Source: Phyllobacterium sp. YR531
GTDB lineage: Bacteria; Pseudomonadota; Alphaproteobacteria; Rhizobiales; Rhizobiaceae
NCBI RefSeq assembly: GCF_000282595.1
Contig: NZ_AKIZ01000016.1
Span: forward strand, 124,001 to 188,000
Direction of reading: 5' to 3'
DNA: 64,000 bases
Part shown: positions 8,889 to 17,866 of the stretch, in pieces
Layout: every line of letters begins with the position of its first letter
Numbering within the stretch: position 1 is the stretch's first letter
Position numbers and translations under genes: made by a program
Notes under the pieces: model-generated
Databases searched by the model: none
Seen by the model: the letters and a program-made list of their open reading frames with translations, nothing else
Told to the model about the DNA's origin: nothing

Positions 8889-9667
8889 ACTGCCCTTTCA
8901 ACGTGAAAAGCCGCCACCGGTTAAGGCGACGACTTTCACAAATGGTGAAACTGGAAATCAGCCTGCAGAACGCGTCCAAATGAATGACATGGCCGAAGCA
9001 ATACCACTTTTGGCATTAGTGCGCGGTGTGTCGCGCTTTTCCGTTGCATTCCATGCGATGTGAACGCGATTATTACGATTAAAAATGTAGAGCATTTCTG
9101 CACCTCGAAGAGTAACTGTTGTTGCACTCCAAATGCGCTTATTGCTTAAAGTTTGATCATGAGAATTCGTCACACCCTGTCGCATTTGCGTTAGTCGTCA
9201 AAGCAAAAATGCATAGCTGCCATGAAATTTTGTGATGCCAATGGCTTTACACAGGCGTTTTCAACAGAAAATCCATTAGTACGCACATGGCGCTAACAGG
9301 AAAGACAATAACCGCCCACGGTGTCTATGTTTAACGCCATATGTCGTTGCTGCTAAAAAAACGTATCGGGATGATATCAGCACATGCCGACACCAACTTC
9401 TGAAAGAAAATCACTGAAAGCGTTGATCTTTCATCTATTGGTTTGTTACGATGTCCTCATGAGCATTGTTATTTTGGCACCTCATTCATTTTTTCGGCGT
9501 CGTTTTATCGATAAGCCTTGTCGCGATACACCGCATTTATTCAGTCAAACCATTGCATTCTGCCAAGACAACAATGCCAAATGGCACATAAGCGAATGAC
9601 TGGGTAATGGCAGTTCCGGTAAATTCGCATTCGGGTGAACTGTCGAAGAGAGTGGGAGACTAAGAAC
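8889..9667. other. Gene-poor stretch upstream of the betaine importer
   Basis: I see no credible gene here: the open frames are short and read like shadows. The part near 9575-9586 holds an inverted repeat, TGCCA-AA-TGGCA, about 80 bases before the importer start, and a GACATGGCC word lies at 8986-8994. The promoter of the importer operon should be here, but no clear -35/-10 pair was identified. Confidence 0.5.
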
Positions 9668-10672
9668 ATGAAGAAGCTACTTGCTTCAACAATACTGGCC
9701 GCAGGGCTTTTCGGTTACGCTGGATCGGCTTCCGCTGCGGAAGATTGTGGTACAGTTACTATCGCAAATATGAACTGGCAGTCCGCCGAGGCATTGGCAA
9801 ACCTCGACAAGATTATCTTGTCCGAAGGCTATGGCTGCGACGCGGAACTGGTTGCAGGCGATACGGTACCAACTTTTACGTCCATGATTGAAAAGGGCCA
9901 ACCCGACGTTGCTCCGGAAGGCTGGCTGAATGCTGTCCGCGAACCTTTGCAAAAAGCTGTAAAGGAAGAAAAGCTGGTTTACGCGGCACCGGCAATAACC
10001 GAAGGCGGTACCGAAAGCTGGTGGGTACCAAAGTATTTCGCTGAGGCTCACCCGGATATCAAAACCATTGCAGATGCAATGAAGCACCCTGAGCTTTTCC
10101 CTTCACCGGAAGATCCTAAGAAGGGGGCCGTTTACAATTGTCCATCAGGCTGGGCTTGCCAGATCACGACTACCAACTTCTACAAGGCCTATGAAGGCGA
10201 CAAGAATGGCTTCACGCTTGTCGACACTGGTTCGGCTGCAGGCCTCGACGGCTCAATCGCCAAAGCCTATGAGCGCAAAGAACCATGGCTTGGCTATTAT
10301 TGGGGACCAACAGCTATCCTCGGCAAGTATCCCATGGTCAAGTTGGACAATGGCGTTGCCTGGGACGAAAAAGAGTGGAACCGTTGCAATGCGATTGCTG
10401 ATTGCCCGGACCCCAAGCCAAATGGCTGGCCAATCGCCGATATCTTCACAGTCGTCACCAAGAAATTTGCTGACAGAGCAGGCCCAGCATTCGAGTATCT
10501 GAAAAAGCGTCAGATTTCGACAGAGGATGCCAATAAGCTCCTGGCTTGGATGGTCGACAATCAGGCAACCGGCGAAGACGGTGCCAAGTACTATCTGCAA
10601 AACAATGAAGCAACCTGGTCAAAATGGGTTTCGCCAGAAGCCGCTGAGAAAATCAAGGCTGCTGTCCAATAG
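9668..10672 (+). CDS. Betaine-type ABC transporter substrate-binding protein
   Basis: 334 residues from the ATG at 9668 (GGGAG about 9 bases upstream), beginning MKKLLASTILAAG with a signal peptide cut near ASA-AEDCG. The mature protein is an OpuAC-type (glycine betaine/proline betaine/choline) periplasmic receptor. It is rich in Trp/Tyr (ESWWVP, LGYYWGP), which suit cation-pi binding of quaternary ammonium groups, and has six Cys that could form three disulfides. It is first in an operon with a permease and a CBS-domain ATPase. The exact ligand is not determinable here; glycine betaine, proline betaine or a related methylated amine are the main candidates. Confidence 0.88.
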   Translation: MKKLLASTILAAGLFGYAGSASAAEDCGTVTIANMNWQSAEALANLDKIILSEGYGCDAELVAGDTVPTFTSMIEKGQPDVAPEGWLNAVREPLQKAVKEEKLVYAAPAITEGGTESWWVPKYFAEAHPDIKTIADAMKHPELFPSPEDPKKGAVYNCPSGWACQITTTNFYKAYEGDKNGFTLVDTGSAAGLDGSIAKAYERKEPWLGYYWGPTAILGKYPMVKLDNGVAWDEKEWNRCNAIADCPDPKPNGWPIADIFTVVTKKFADRAGPAFEYLKKRQISTEDANKLLAWMVDNQATGEDGAKYYLQNNEATWSKWVSPEAAEKIKAAVQ

Positions 10673-10679
10673 TTAAAAC

Positions 10680-10703
10680 TGCGGCGGGGCATGCTCCGCC
10701 GCA
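10680..10703 (+). promoter_or_regulatory. Intercistronic GC-rich hairpin
   Basis: An 8-bp perfect stem (TGCGGCGG/CCGCCGCA) with an 8-base loop directly follows the substrate-binding protein stop codon and has no U-run. Such stems often protect the upstream mRNA segment and raise the amount of binding protein relative to the membrane and ATPase subunits. The function here is inferred. Confidence 0.6.
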
Positions 10704-10798
10704 CGTAGTCTGGAACAGGTTGAGCGTCGAAGCGTTCAGCCAGCAAGGTCGTATGAAAAAGCATGGCTTTTTCTGACTTTAGAAGGGGGTACCAACGC

Positions 10799-11686
10799 AT
10801 GGATTGGTTCTACTCATTCCCGAATATGAATGATGAGACACTGCGCAACCTGAAGAAAGCCATGGACGAAGGCTTCAAGGCTTTTACGCGGGAATATGGC
10901 GATATCATTGAATCGTTCTTTCAACCCCTGCAGTATTTTCTGATCCAGGCAGAGCGATTCATGACAGGAACGCCATGGCCTATCATGGTTTTGCTGATCG
11001 CAGGCATTGCCTGGATAGCCAGTCGCAATTGGAAGATCGTTGCGGGCACCGTTGTTACCCTACTTCTCATCGGTTATTTCGACATGTGGAGCGATGCGAT
11101 GAAAACCATCGCCATGATCTTCGTCGGCACTGTCGTTTCCATCGTCGTGGGCATTCCCATTGGCATCATCATGGCCCGTTCGGATGGATTCCAACGAATA
11201 GTCAACCCAATCCTTGACGTCATGCAGACAATGCCAAGCTTCGTATATCTTATTCCAGTGGTCATGCTGCTCGGCATCGGCAAAGTACCGGGTCTTATTG
11301 CGGTCGTGATTTACGCCATACCACCGATGATCCGCCTAACAAATCTGGGTATCAGACTGGTAGACAAGGACGTTCTTGAAGCCGCCGATGCATTCGGTTC
11401 ATCGAGCTGGCAGCGCTTGAAAAACGTCCAAATACCCTTGGCCCTCCCTACCATCATGGCAGGTATAAATCAGACAATCATGATGGCTTTGGCCATGGTA
11501 GTTATTGCTTCCATGATCGGGGTACAGGGACTTGGACAACCCGTGCTTCGGTCCGTTAACGGACAATTCTTCTCCCTTGGTCTCTTCAACGGCCTTGCTA
11601 TCGTCGGCATTGCCATCATCTTCGACCGCGTTAGTCAGGCCTATGGCAAGCGTCTTCAGAAACATCAGGAGGTCGTCCATGGCTGA
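10799..11686 (+). CDS. Betaine-type ABC transporter permease (ProW/OpuAB-like)
   Basis: 295 residues from the ATG at 10799, preceded by GAAGGGGG; an upstream in-frame start is not supported. The N-terminus (~60 residues) is soluble and is followed by about seven membrane helices. The EAA loop that docks the ATPase is EAADAFGSSSWQRLKNVQIP. Family members are ProW/OpuAB permeases for glycine betaine and related osmolytes. The last 8 bases overlap the ATPase start. Confidence 0.9.
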   Translation: MDWFYSFPNMNDETLRNLKKAMDEGFKAFTREYGDIIESFFQPLQYFLIQAERFMTGTPWPIMVLLIAGIAWIASRNWKIVAGTVVTLLLIGYFDMWSDAMKTIAMIFVGTVVSIVVGIPIGIIMARSDGFQRIVNPILDVMQTMPSFVYLIPVVMLLGIGKVPGLIAVVIYAIPPMIRLTNLGIRLVDKDVLEAADAFGSSSWQRLKNVQIPLALPTIMAGINQTIMMALAMVVIASMIGVQGLGQPVLRSVNGQFFSLGLFNGLAIVGIAIIFDRVSQAYGKRLQKHQEVVHG

Positions 11687-12746
11687 TCAAACCGTTCAAG
11701 GCGCAGGCATCCAGATTAAGAATCTCTACAAGATTTTCGGTCAGCGCGGCTCTACTTACGTCGAAGCCGTCAAAAATGGCATGACGAAGACTGAGCTAAA
11801 CGAAAAGCATCACCATGTGCTAGGTCTGCGCGATATCAACATCGACATGCCAGCGGGTGGAATACAAGTTGTGATGGGTCTTTCCGGTTCGGGAAAATCC
11901 ACGCTCATCCGGCATATTAATCGCCTGATCGATCCCACGGCTGGCGAAGTCATCATTGATGGTACCGATGTCTGCCAGATGAATGAGAGCGACCTGCGTC
12001 AGTTCCGTCGCCATAAAACAGCGATGGTCTTCCAGAAATTTGCCCTGTTGCCTCACCGTACAGTACTGGATAACACAGTGTATGGGCTTGAAATTCAAGG
12101 ACTTTCCCGTGAAAAACAGGAAGAACAAGCTCGCCGATGGATTGAACGTGTTGGCCTCAAGGGCTTTGAGGATAATTACCCAAATCAGCTTTCGGGTGGT
12201 ATGCAGCAACGCGTTGGTCTTGCGCGCGCACTGACAAACGATGCACCAATCCTCCTTATGGACGAGGCGTTTTCAGCGCTTGATCCATTGATCCGTATGG
12301 ACATGCAGACCGTGTTGCTCGATCTCCAAAAGGAAATCAAGAAAACCATTGTCTTCATTACTCATGACCTTGATGAAGCGCTTCGTCTGGGTGACCGAAT
12401 TGCCATTTTGCGCGACGGTGAAGTTGTGCAGCAAGGGACCGGACAGGATATCGTTCTGCAGCCCGCGGACGAATATATTTCCAGTTTCGTCAAAGAAGTT
12501 AATCGTGGACGCGTCATTATGGTGGATACCATTGCGACAAAGACCGGGGTGCCCGCCGATGTCGGCAAGGTTACAGTTACGAGTGGAACCACTCTTGAGG
12601 AAGCCGCAAAGACAATGACAGATGCCAATCAGCAATATGCGACGGTCATTGATGAAAACGGAAAATCATTGGGCGTGCTGACCATGAATAATCTCATTCA
12701 GGCCATGGTTACGCCAATCAGTCACCTGACAGCTGCTGCAGAATAA
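11679..12746 (+). CDS. Betaine-type ABC transporter ATPase with CBS domain (ProV/OpuAA-like)
   Basis: 355 residues from the ATG at 11679, with AGGAGG just upstream. Walker A GLSGSGKST is at residues 67-75, the signature LSGGMQQRVGLARAL and Walker B ILLMDEAFSALDPL follow. A C-terminal CBS-like region (ATVIDENGKSLGVLTMNNLI) fits the ProV/OpuAA type, where it senses ionic strength. A ~45-residue N-terminal segment (YKIFG...TELNEKHHHVLGLRDINID) is typical of ProV. It overlaps the permease gene by 8 bases. Confidence 0.93.
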   Translation: MADQTVQGAGIQIKNLYKIFGQRGSTYVEAVKNGMTKTELNEKHHHVLGLRDINIDMPAGGIQVVMGLSGSGKSTLIRHINRLIDPTAGEVIIDGTDVCQMNESDLRQFRRHKTAMVFQKFALLPHRTVLDNTVYGLEIQGLSREKQEEQARRWIERVGLKGFEDNYPNQLSGGMQQRVGLARALTNDAPILLMDEAFSALDPLIRMDMQTVLLDLQKEIKKTIVFITHDLDEALRLGDRIAILRDGEVVQQGTGQDIVLQPADEYISSFVKEVNRGRVIMVDTIATKTGVPADVGKVTVTSGTTLEEAAKTMTDANQQYATVIDENGKSLGVLTMNNLIQAMVTPISHLTAAAE

Positions 12747-12755
12747 AATGCATAA

Positions 12756-12783
12756 ATAGAAGCGTCTTGAACGGCGCTTCTAT
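12756..12783 (+). terminator. Hairpin after the importer operon
   Basis: ATAGAAGCG pairs perfectly with CGCTTCTAT across a 10-base loop, starting 10 bases after the ATPase stop. No U-run follows, so it may act as an RNA-stability element or a weak terminator. Confidence 0.4.
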
Positions 12784-12894
12784 AACGCCTCATGTCGTTT
12801 ACTTTGCCCAAGGAGTCGCTCACGCCGCGCATCCTTTTTGAACCTCTGGCAATAGTGGCCCTATCGCCCGTCAAGGGTGTAATAGAGGGCATGC

Positions 12895-14478
12895 ATGATG
12901 AGCGAACCTGCGATCGAGATAGACAATACTGGTTCATCGCGAGATCACGGCAGACGCGGAGGACGCTCCCGTCCACGCAGCTTTGAAAGTGGTGCTTTCG
13001 ACCAACCACCTTTTCGCCAACTCAAAATCCCTTTGACACCCACGAAAGTGGTTTCGGACGATGAGCTGGAGTCGATCCATAATGCGTCGCTAAAAGTTTT
13101 GCAGGAAATCGGCGTTGATGTTCTTCACGATGGCGCTCGGGATATCATGAAGCAGGCAGGCGCTGACGTACGCCCCGGTACAGCTCGCGTACACTTCGAC
13201 AAAGATATGATCCTCGAATATGTCGGGCATGCGCCATCCGAATTTACCCTCCATGCACGTAATCCAGCACACAATGTCCGCTTTGGTGGCAATAACCTGA
13301 TCTTTGCCCAAATGGGCTCCGCTCCGAATTGTTCTGATACAGACAATGGACGGAGATCGGGCAATCAGGCGGACTTCCGGAATTTCCTGAAACTGGCGCA
13401 GATGCACAATATCATCAATGCGACAGGTGGTTATCCGGTAGAGCCGATAGATATCCACCCTTCGGTGCGGCACCTGGAATGTATCCGAGATCTTGCAACG
13501 CTCACTGATAAACCATTTCACATCTACTCTCTCGGCAAAGAGCGTAATGAAGATGGCATAGAGATCGCGCGGATTGCCCGGGGGATTAGCCGCGAACAAC
13601 TACAGGAAGAAGCTTCCTGCTATACGATCATAAATACCAACTCACCGCTCAAGCTCGATATTCCGATGATGGAGGGCATTATCCAAATGTCGGGCAATGG
13701 TCAGATAGTCATTGTAACGCCATTCACACTTGCCGGCGCCATGGCACCAGTCACCATTGCAGGTGCATTAGTGCAGCAAAATGCTGAGGCATTGGCCGGC
13801 ATTTCATTCACCCAGATGGTCAAAAAGGGTGCACCAGTGGGCTACGGAGGCTTCACTTCCAATGTCGACATGAAGTCCGGTGCACCTGCTTTTGGTACCC
13901 CTGAGTATATGAAGGCCCAGATGGTTGGTGGACAATTGGCCCGTCGTTATGGCATTCCCTATCGCACTTCAAACGTTTGCGCGGCCAATACGGTCGACGC
14001 TCAGGCCGCGTATGAATCAGTCTTCTCCTTGTGGGGTGCCATTCAGGGCGGTGCAAATTTTATGCTGCACTCCGCCGGCTGGCTCGAAGGCGGACTGTGT
14101 TGTTCATACGAAAAGATGATCCTCGACTTCGATTTGTTGCAGATGGTTGCGGAGTTTCTGACACCTTTGGATCTTTCCGATGATGCACTGGGCATTGAGG
14201 CAATGCGCGACGTTGGTCCCGGGGGACATTTCTTTGGCACCGCCCACACGCAATCACGCTACAAAACTGCTTTTTACGCTCCGATAATTTCAGATTGGCG
14301 TAACTACGAAAGCTGGCAGGAAGCTGGCTCTCCCACAGCGATTGAGCGCGCAAATCGCATCTGGAAGGAACGGCTGGCAACTTATGTTAAACCCGCTATC
14401 GATCCAGCAATTGAAGAAGAAATCGATGCCTTCGTAGCCAGGCGTAAGTCTGAAGGCGGCGCGCCAACCGACTTCTGA
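12895..14478 (+). CDS. MttB-family corrinoid methyltransferase (copy 1)
   Basis: 527 residues of the trimethylamine methyltransferase superfamily (COG5598), the non-pyrrolysine branch: the frame has no internal TAG. Core family segments include IVTPFTLAGAMAPVTIAGAL, GAPVGYGGFTSNVDMKSGAP and MLHSAGWLEGGLCCSYEKM. Characterised relatives (MtgB, MtpB, MtcB) move a methyl group from glycine betaine, proline betaine or carnitine to a Co(I) corrinoid protein. An arginine-rich leader (residues 16-28, RDHGRRGGRSRPR) precedes the fold. It lies directly after the betaine importer and before an FAD-GcvT dehydrogenase, suggesting the imported amine is its substrate. The corrinoid partner is encoded at 23559. 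Confidence 0.88.
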   Translation: MMSEPAIEIDNTGSSRDHGRRGGRSRPRSFESGAFDQPPFRQLKIPLTPTKVVSDDELESIHNASLKVLQEIGVDVLHDGARDIMKQAGADVRPGTARVHFDKDMILEYVGHAPSEFTLHARNPAHNVRFGGNNLIFAQMGSAPNCSDTDNGRRSGNQADFRNFLKLAQMHNIINATGGYPVEPIDIHPSVRHLECIRDLATLTDKPFHIYSLGKERNEDGIEIARIARGISREQLQEEASCYTIINTNSPLKLDIPMMEGIIQMSGNGQIVIVTPFTLAGAMAPVTIAGALVQQNAEALAGISFTQMVKKGAPVGYGGFTSNVDMKSGAPAFGTPEYMKAQMVGGQLARRYGIPYRTSNVCAANTVDAQAAYESVFSLWGAIQGGANFMLHSAGWLEGGLCCSYEKMILDFDLLQMVAEFLTPLDLSDDALGIEAMRDVGPGGHFFGTAHTQSRYKTAFYAPIISDWRNYESWQEAGSPTAIERANRIWKERLATYVKPAIDPAIEEEIDAFVARRKSEGGAPTDF

Positions 14479-14536
14479 ACGTTGAATCAGTTTCTCAATA
14501 TATTGAATCACATCTGCATCTAAGAGGCTTAATTGC

Positions 14537-17113
14537 ATGAAATCGCACGTTAAAGCAGTTGTCATCGGCGGCGGTGTTGTCGGATGCTCCGTTCTGTATC
14601 ACCTTGCCCGAGCAGGCTGGACTGATGTCTTGTTGATTGAACGTTCCGAGCTGACCTCCGGCTCATCGTGGCATGCCGCTGGCGGTTTTCATACTCTGAA
14701 CGGTGATCCAAACGTCGCCAAACTGCAGGCCTATACAGTTAGTCTCTACAAGGAAATCGAAGAACTTTCTGGTCAGTCATGCGGCCTGCACCTTACTGGC
14801 GGCGTCATGGTGGCGGATAGTCCTGAACGTATGGATTTCTTGCGCCTCGCCCATGCGCGTGGGCGTTATCTCGGCATGGATACCGAGCTTATAACTCCCT
14901 CCGAGGCGAAAGCAATGTTCCCCCTGATGGATGAAACCAATTTCGTCGGCGCAATGTGGGATCCAGTTGAAGGCCATCTCGATCCATCTGGAACGACACA
15001 CGCCTATGCTAAAGCGGCCCGCAAGCTTGGAGCCGAAATATCACTGCGCAATCGCGTTGTTGAATTGACGCAGGAAGTGGATGGCACCTGGAATGTCATC
15101 ACTGAACAAGGCACGGTGAAAGCGGAGCACGTTGTTAATTGCGGTGGGCTTTGGGCTCGTGAAGTCGGACGGATGGTAGGACTGGAACTTCCGGTTCTTG
15201 CAATGGAGCACATGTATCTACTGACGGAAGATGTTCCGGAGGTAATGGAGTTCAATCAAAGCACAGGTCGTGAACTGATTGGTGTCATGGATTTCAAAGG
15301 TGAGATCTATACCAGGCAAGAACGAAATGGCATCTTGCTGGGTACTTATGAAAAGGCAGCCAAACCCTGGTCACCCGTCAATACGCCTTGGGATTTTGGT
15401 CACGAACTGCTCGCACCGGATATTGACCGTATCGCTCCATCCCTTGAAGTCGGTTTCAAACATTTTCCGGGTATCGAAAAAGCCGGAATTAAACAAATAA
15501 TAAACGGGCCTTTCACATTTGCACCCGACGGAAACCCGCTCGTTGGCCCAGTGCCCGGCCTGACAAATTACTGGACGGCTTGTGCTGTTATGGCTGGATT
15601 CAGCCAAGGCGGCGGCGTTGGCCTTGCACTGTCCAACTGGATGGTACACGGCGAACCGGGCTTTGACGTCTGGGGAATGGACGTTGCCCGCTTTGGTGAA
15701 TGGGCAACGCTGCGTTATACCAACGCAAAGGTACGTGAGAATTACTCTCGCCGCTTCTCCATCCGTTTTCCTAATGAAGAGTTGCCCGCCGCCCGCCCTC
15801 AGCAGACAACTCCTCTTTACGAAACAATGCTTTCGCAGAACGCCGTGATGGGAGATTCCTGGGGGCTGGAAACCCCTCTTTGGTTTGCACCGAAAGGTAA
15901 AGAAGCAAAGGATGTAGTTTCTTATCACCGCTCCAATGATTTCGAACATATCGGCAATGAGGTGCGGGCAACGCGTGAGCGTGTCGGCGTTACCGAAATT
16001 GCCAACTTCGCTAAATATGAGATTACGGGGACCAGCGCTGAAGCATTTTTATCGCACCTCATGACTAACACCATGCCAAAAATCGGGCGCTTGGTATTGA
16101 CACCCATGCTTAATCACGAAGGCAAGTTGATTGGTGACTTTACTATTGCCAAGGCCGCTCATGATCGGTTCGTTATTTGGGGTTCATCCGCAGCTCAGCG
16201 CTATCATATGCGCTGGTTCCAGAAGCAGCAGCCTAAGGATGGCTCGGTTTCTATTCATCGCTTCGACCAAACTTTGGTCGGCCTTTCAATCGCCGGGCCG
16301 CGAGCTCGGGACGTACTTGCCAAACTTGTCGACGAGGATGTTTCGAATACTGCATTCCGCTTCATGGATTATCGCGAAATGGCTGTGGGAGGAGCGCCCT
16401 GCAAGGTAAACCGCATTTCCTATACTGGCGACCTTGGTTACGAAATATGGATGGAGCCAGCTTATCAGCGCCTCGTGTACAGAGCGATTAAGGATGCTGG
16501 AGCAGAATATGGAATAGTTGACTTTGGCATGCGTGCACTGCTTTCCATGCGTCTCGAAAAGAATTTCCCGACATGGTATCGGGAGTTGCGCCCGATCTAC
16601 GGTCCATATGAAGGGTCTATGGATCGCTTCATCAAACTTGCCAAGAGTGATTTCATTGGTCGCGATGCTGCATCGAAAGAAAAAAACGATTTTGATTCTG
16701 GAATGAGCACAAAATTGCGGCGTGTGTCACTCATCGTTGATGTACCGCCAGGAGATGATGCAGCAGATGTAATGGGCGATGAGCCAATATGGGCAAAAGT
16801 TTTAAAGGATTACGGTGTTGTTCAGGCCAGCCATGGAGTTGGCGCACCTCGTTTCAACGAAAAGGGCGAAGTCGTTGCGAATACTGGTGATATCGGTGCC
16901 GTACAAGGCGAATGGCGTGTCGTGGGTTGGGTTACGTCCGGCGGTTATGCCCATTATGTTGAACGCTCTATGGCGCAGGGATATGTACCTGCAGAACTGG
17001 CAGACAATGAAAGCCACGGCCTGTTTGAGATAGAAATCCTTGGCCGCCGCCGTGCAGCCCGTATTAATATCGAGCCGCCATTCGACCCATCAGGCGAAAA
17101 GATGCGCGGGTAA
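14537..17113 (+). CDS. FAD-dependent oxidoreductase with GcvT domain (dimethylglycine/sarcosine dehydrogenase-like, copy 1)
   Basis: 858 residues. The N-terminal DAO domain begins with VVIGGGVVGCSVLYHLARAG and carries SGSSWHAAGG; the His at residue 46 is the likely covalent FAD site by analogy with dimethylglycine dehydrogenase. A central FAO domain is followed by GcvT-fold folate domains (about residues 430-850; SIAGPRARDVL, YTGDLGYEIW). The family oxidises N-methyl amines and passes formaldehyde to H4folate as 5,10-methylene-H4folate. It starts 58 bases after mttB copy 1, so it probably acts on the demethylation product of that enzyme. The exact amine is not determined. Confidence 0.87.
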   Translation: MKSHVKAVVIGGGVVGCSVLYHLARAGWTDVLLIERSELTSGSSWHAAGGFHTLNGDPNVAKLQAYTVSLYKEIEELSGQSCGLHLTGGVMVADSPERMDFLRLAHARGRYLGMDTELITPSEAKAMFPLMDETNFVGAMWDPVEGHLDPSGTTHAYAKAARKLGAEISLRNRVVELTQEVDGTWNVITEQGTVKAEHVVNCGGLWAREVGRMVGLELPVLAMEHMYLLTEDVPEVMEFNQSTGRELIGVMDFKGEIYTRQERNGILLGTYEKAAKPWSPVNTPWDFGHELLAPDIDRIAPSLEVGFKHFPGIEKAGIKQIINGPFTFAPDGNPLVGPVPGLTNYWTACAVMAGFSQGGGVGLALSNWMVHGEPGFDVWGMDVARFGEWATLRYTNAKVRENYSRRFSIRFPNEELPAARPQQTTPLYETMLSQNAVMGDSWGLETPLWFAPKGKEAKDVVSYHRSNDFEHIGNEVRATRERVGVTEIANFAKYEITGTSAEAFLSHLMTNTMPKIGRLVLTPMLNHEGKLIGDFTIAKAAHDRFVIWGSSAAQRYHMRWFQKQQPKDGSVSIHRFDQTLVGLSIAGPRARDVLAKLVDEDVSNTAFRFMDYREMAVGGAPCKVNRISYTGDLGYEIWMEPAYQRLVYRAIKDAGAEYGIVDFGMRALLSMRLEKNFPTWYRELRPIYGPYEGSMDRFIKLAKSDFIGRDAASKEKNDFDSGMSTKLRRVSLIVDVPPGDDAADVMGDEPIWAKVLKDYGVVQASHGVGAPRFNEKGEVVANTGDIGAVQGEWRVVGWVTSGGYAHYVERSMAQGYVPAELADNESHGLFEIEILGRRRAARINIEPPFDPSGEKMRG

Positions 17114-17857
17114 TTTCTGCGTTGAAATAAAGGGCAGGCCCTTGCGCCTGCCCGTCCAACCCACAACAATCAGAGCGCTGGCGAAACCATCATATCGCTG
17201 AGCCAGTTCCCATGATTTGCAGTCTATGGCCGCTACATCAGCACGCCCAGACGCGACCGCTTCAATTGAGTTCCGGTGACCGCCTGTTTCGTAATGACCA
17301 TTAAACAGTTCAAGCGTTTCACCACCAGCCTCAAGATCGCGTTTCAATGAAATATAACCTGACATTGAATCGTGACTGTTAAATGCAAGGCGTTTGCGCC
17401 TCATTAATTCGATAGGCAGTCGCGGATCACCATCACGTGGTGAAGCAATGCTGCTCCCCTCTCCGCGTCTCATTACGATTGGGCTTGAATAGAGTGGCCC
17501 ATCACCACCTTCAATGGCAGAGTAGTCATCCTGGCCAGCAACATACACATGTTGTTGTAGTCCGAGTTCCATCGGCCCCCAGCAAGTCTGCGCTAGTAAT
17601 AATGCGGGGTGTCTCCAAAGCACCGAAAGATCCAATTCTTCTGGTGGCAATGTTTCCGGATCAGGAGCGATAATGGTTCCTGTTGCATCCTTGATGCCAC
17701 CCGGAACAGCAGGGAGATCGGCATTACGCCTTGTAAGGTACGCTGGGGCATCGAAACCGCTGGAGCGTAGACTATCCCGCAATAAGAACCATTGTGCGTC
17801 AACTTCTGCGCGTCGTTCGGGCCAATCATACATTGGCAAAGCGGCTATAAGTGTCAT
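17090..17857 (-). CDS. PhnD-like phosphate/phosphonate-type binding protein without signal peptide
   Basis: 255 residues resembling the PhnD-type periplasmic binding fold (COG3221-like): LAFNSHDSMSGYISLKRDL, SGRADVAAIDCKSWELAQR. No signal peptide or lipobox is present (MTLIAALPMYDWPERRAEVD) and no ABC permease or ATPase is adjacent, so a cytoplasmic ligand-binding or sensory role is as likely as transport. It converges with the FAD-GcvT gene, overlapping it by 24 bases, and lies 9 bases downstream of the desaturase gene on the same strand. Fold assignment moderate, function unknown. Confidence 0.7.
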   Translation of the reverse strand: MTLIAALPMYDWPERRAEVDAQWFLLRDSLRSSGFDAPAYLTRRNADLPAVPGGIKDATGTIIAPDPETLPPEELDLSVLWRHPALLLAQTCWGPMELGLQQHVYVAGQDDYSAIEGGDGPLYSSPIVMRRGEGSSIASPRDGDPRLPIELMRRKRLAFNSHDSMSGYISLKRDLEAGGETLELFNGHYETGGHRNSIEAVASGRADVAAIDCKSWELAQRYDGFASALIVVGWTGRRKGLPFISTQKLPAHLFA

Positions 17858-17866
17858 GCGCTACAC

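Noticed and set aside
9384-9599. 71-codon plus-strand frame upstream of the importer
   Set aside because: No ribosome site, no recognisable motif and composition typical of noncoding AT-rich DNA.
12895-14478. Pyrrolysine-containing trimethylamine methyltransferase
   Set aside because: No in-frame TAG occurs in either MttB-family gene, so these belong to the non-pyrrolysine branch.
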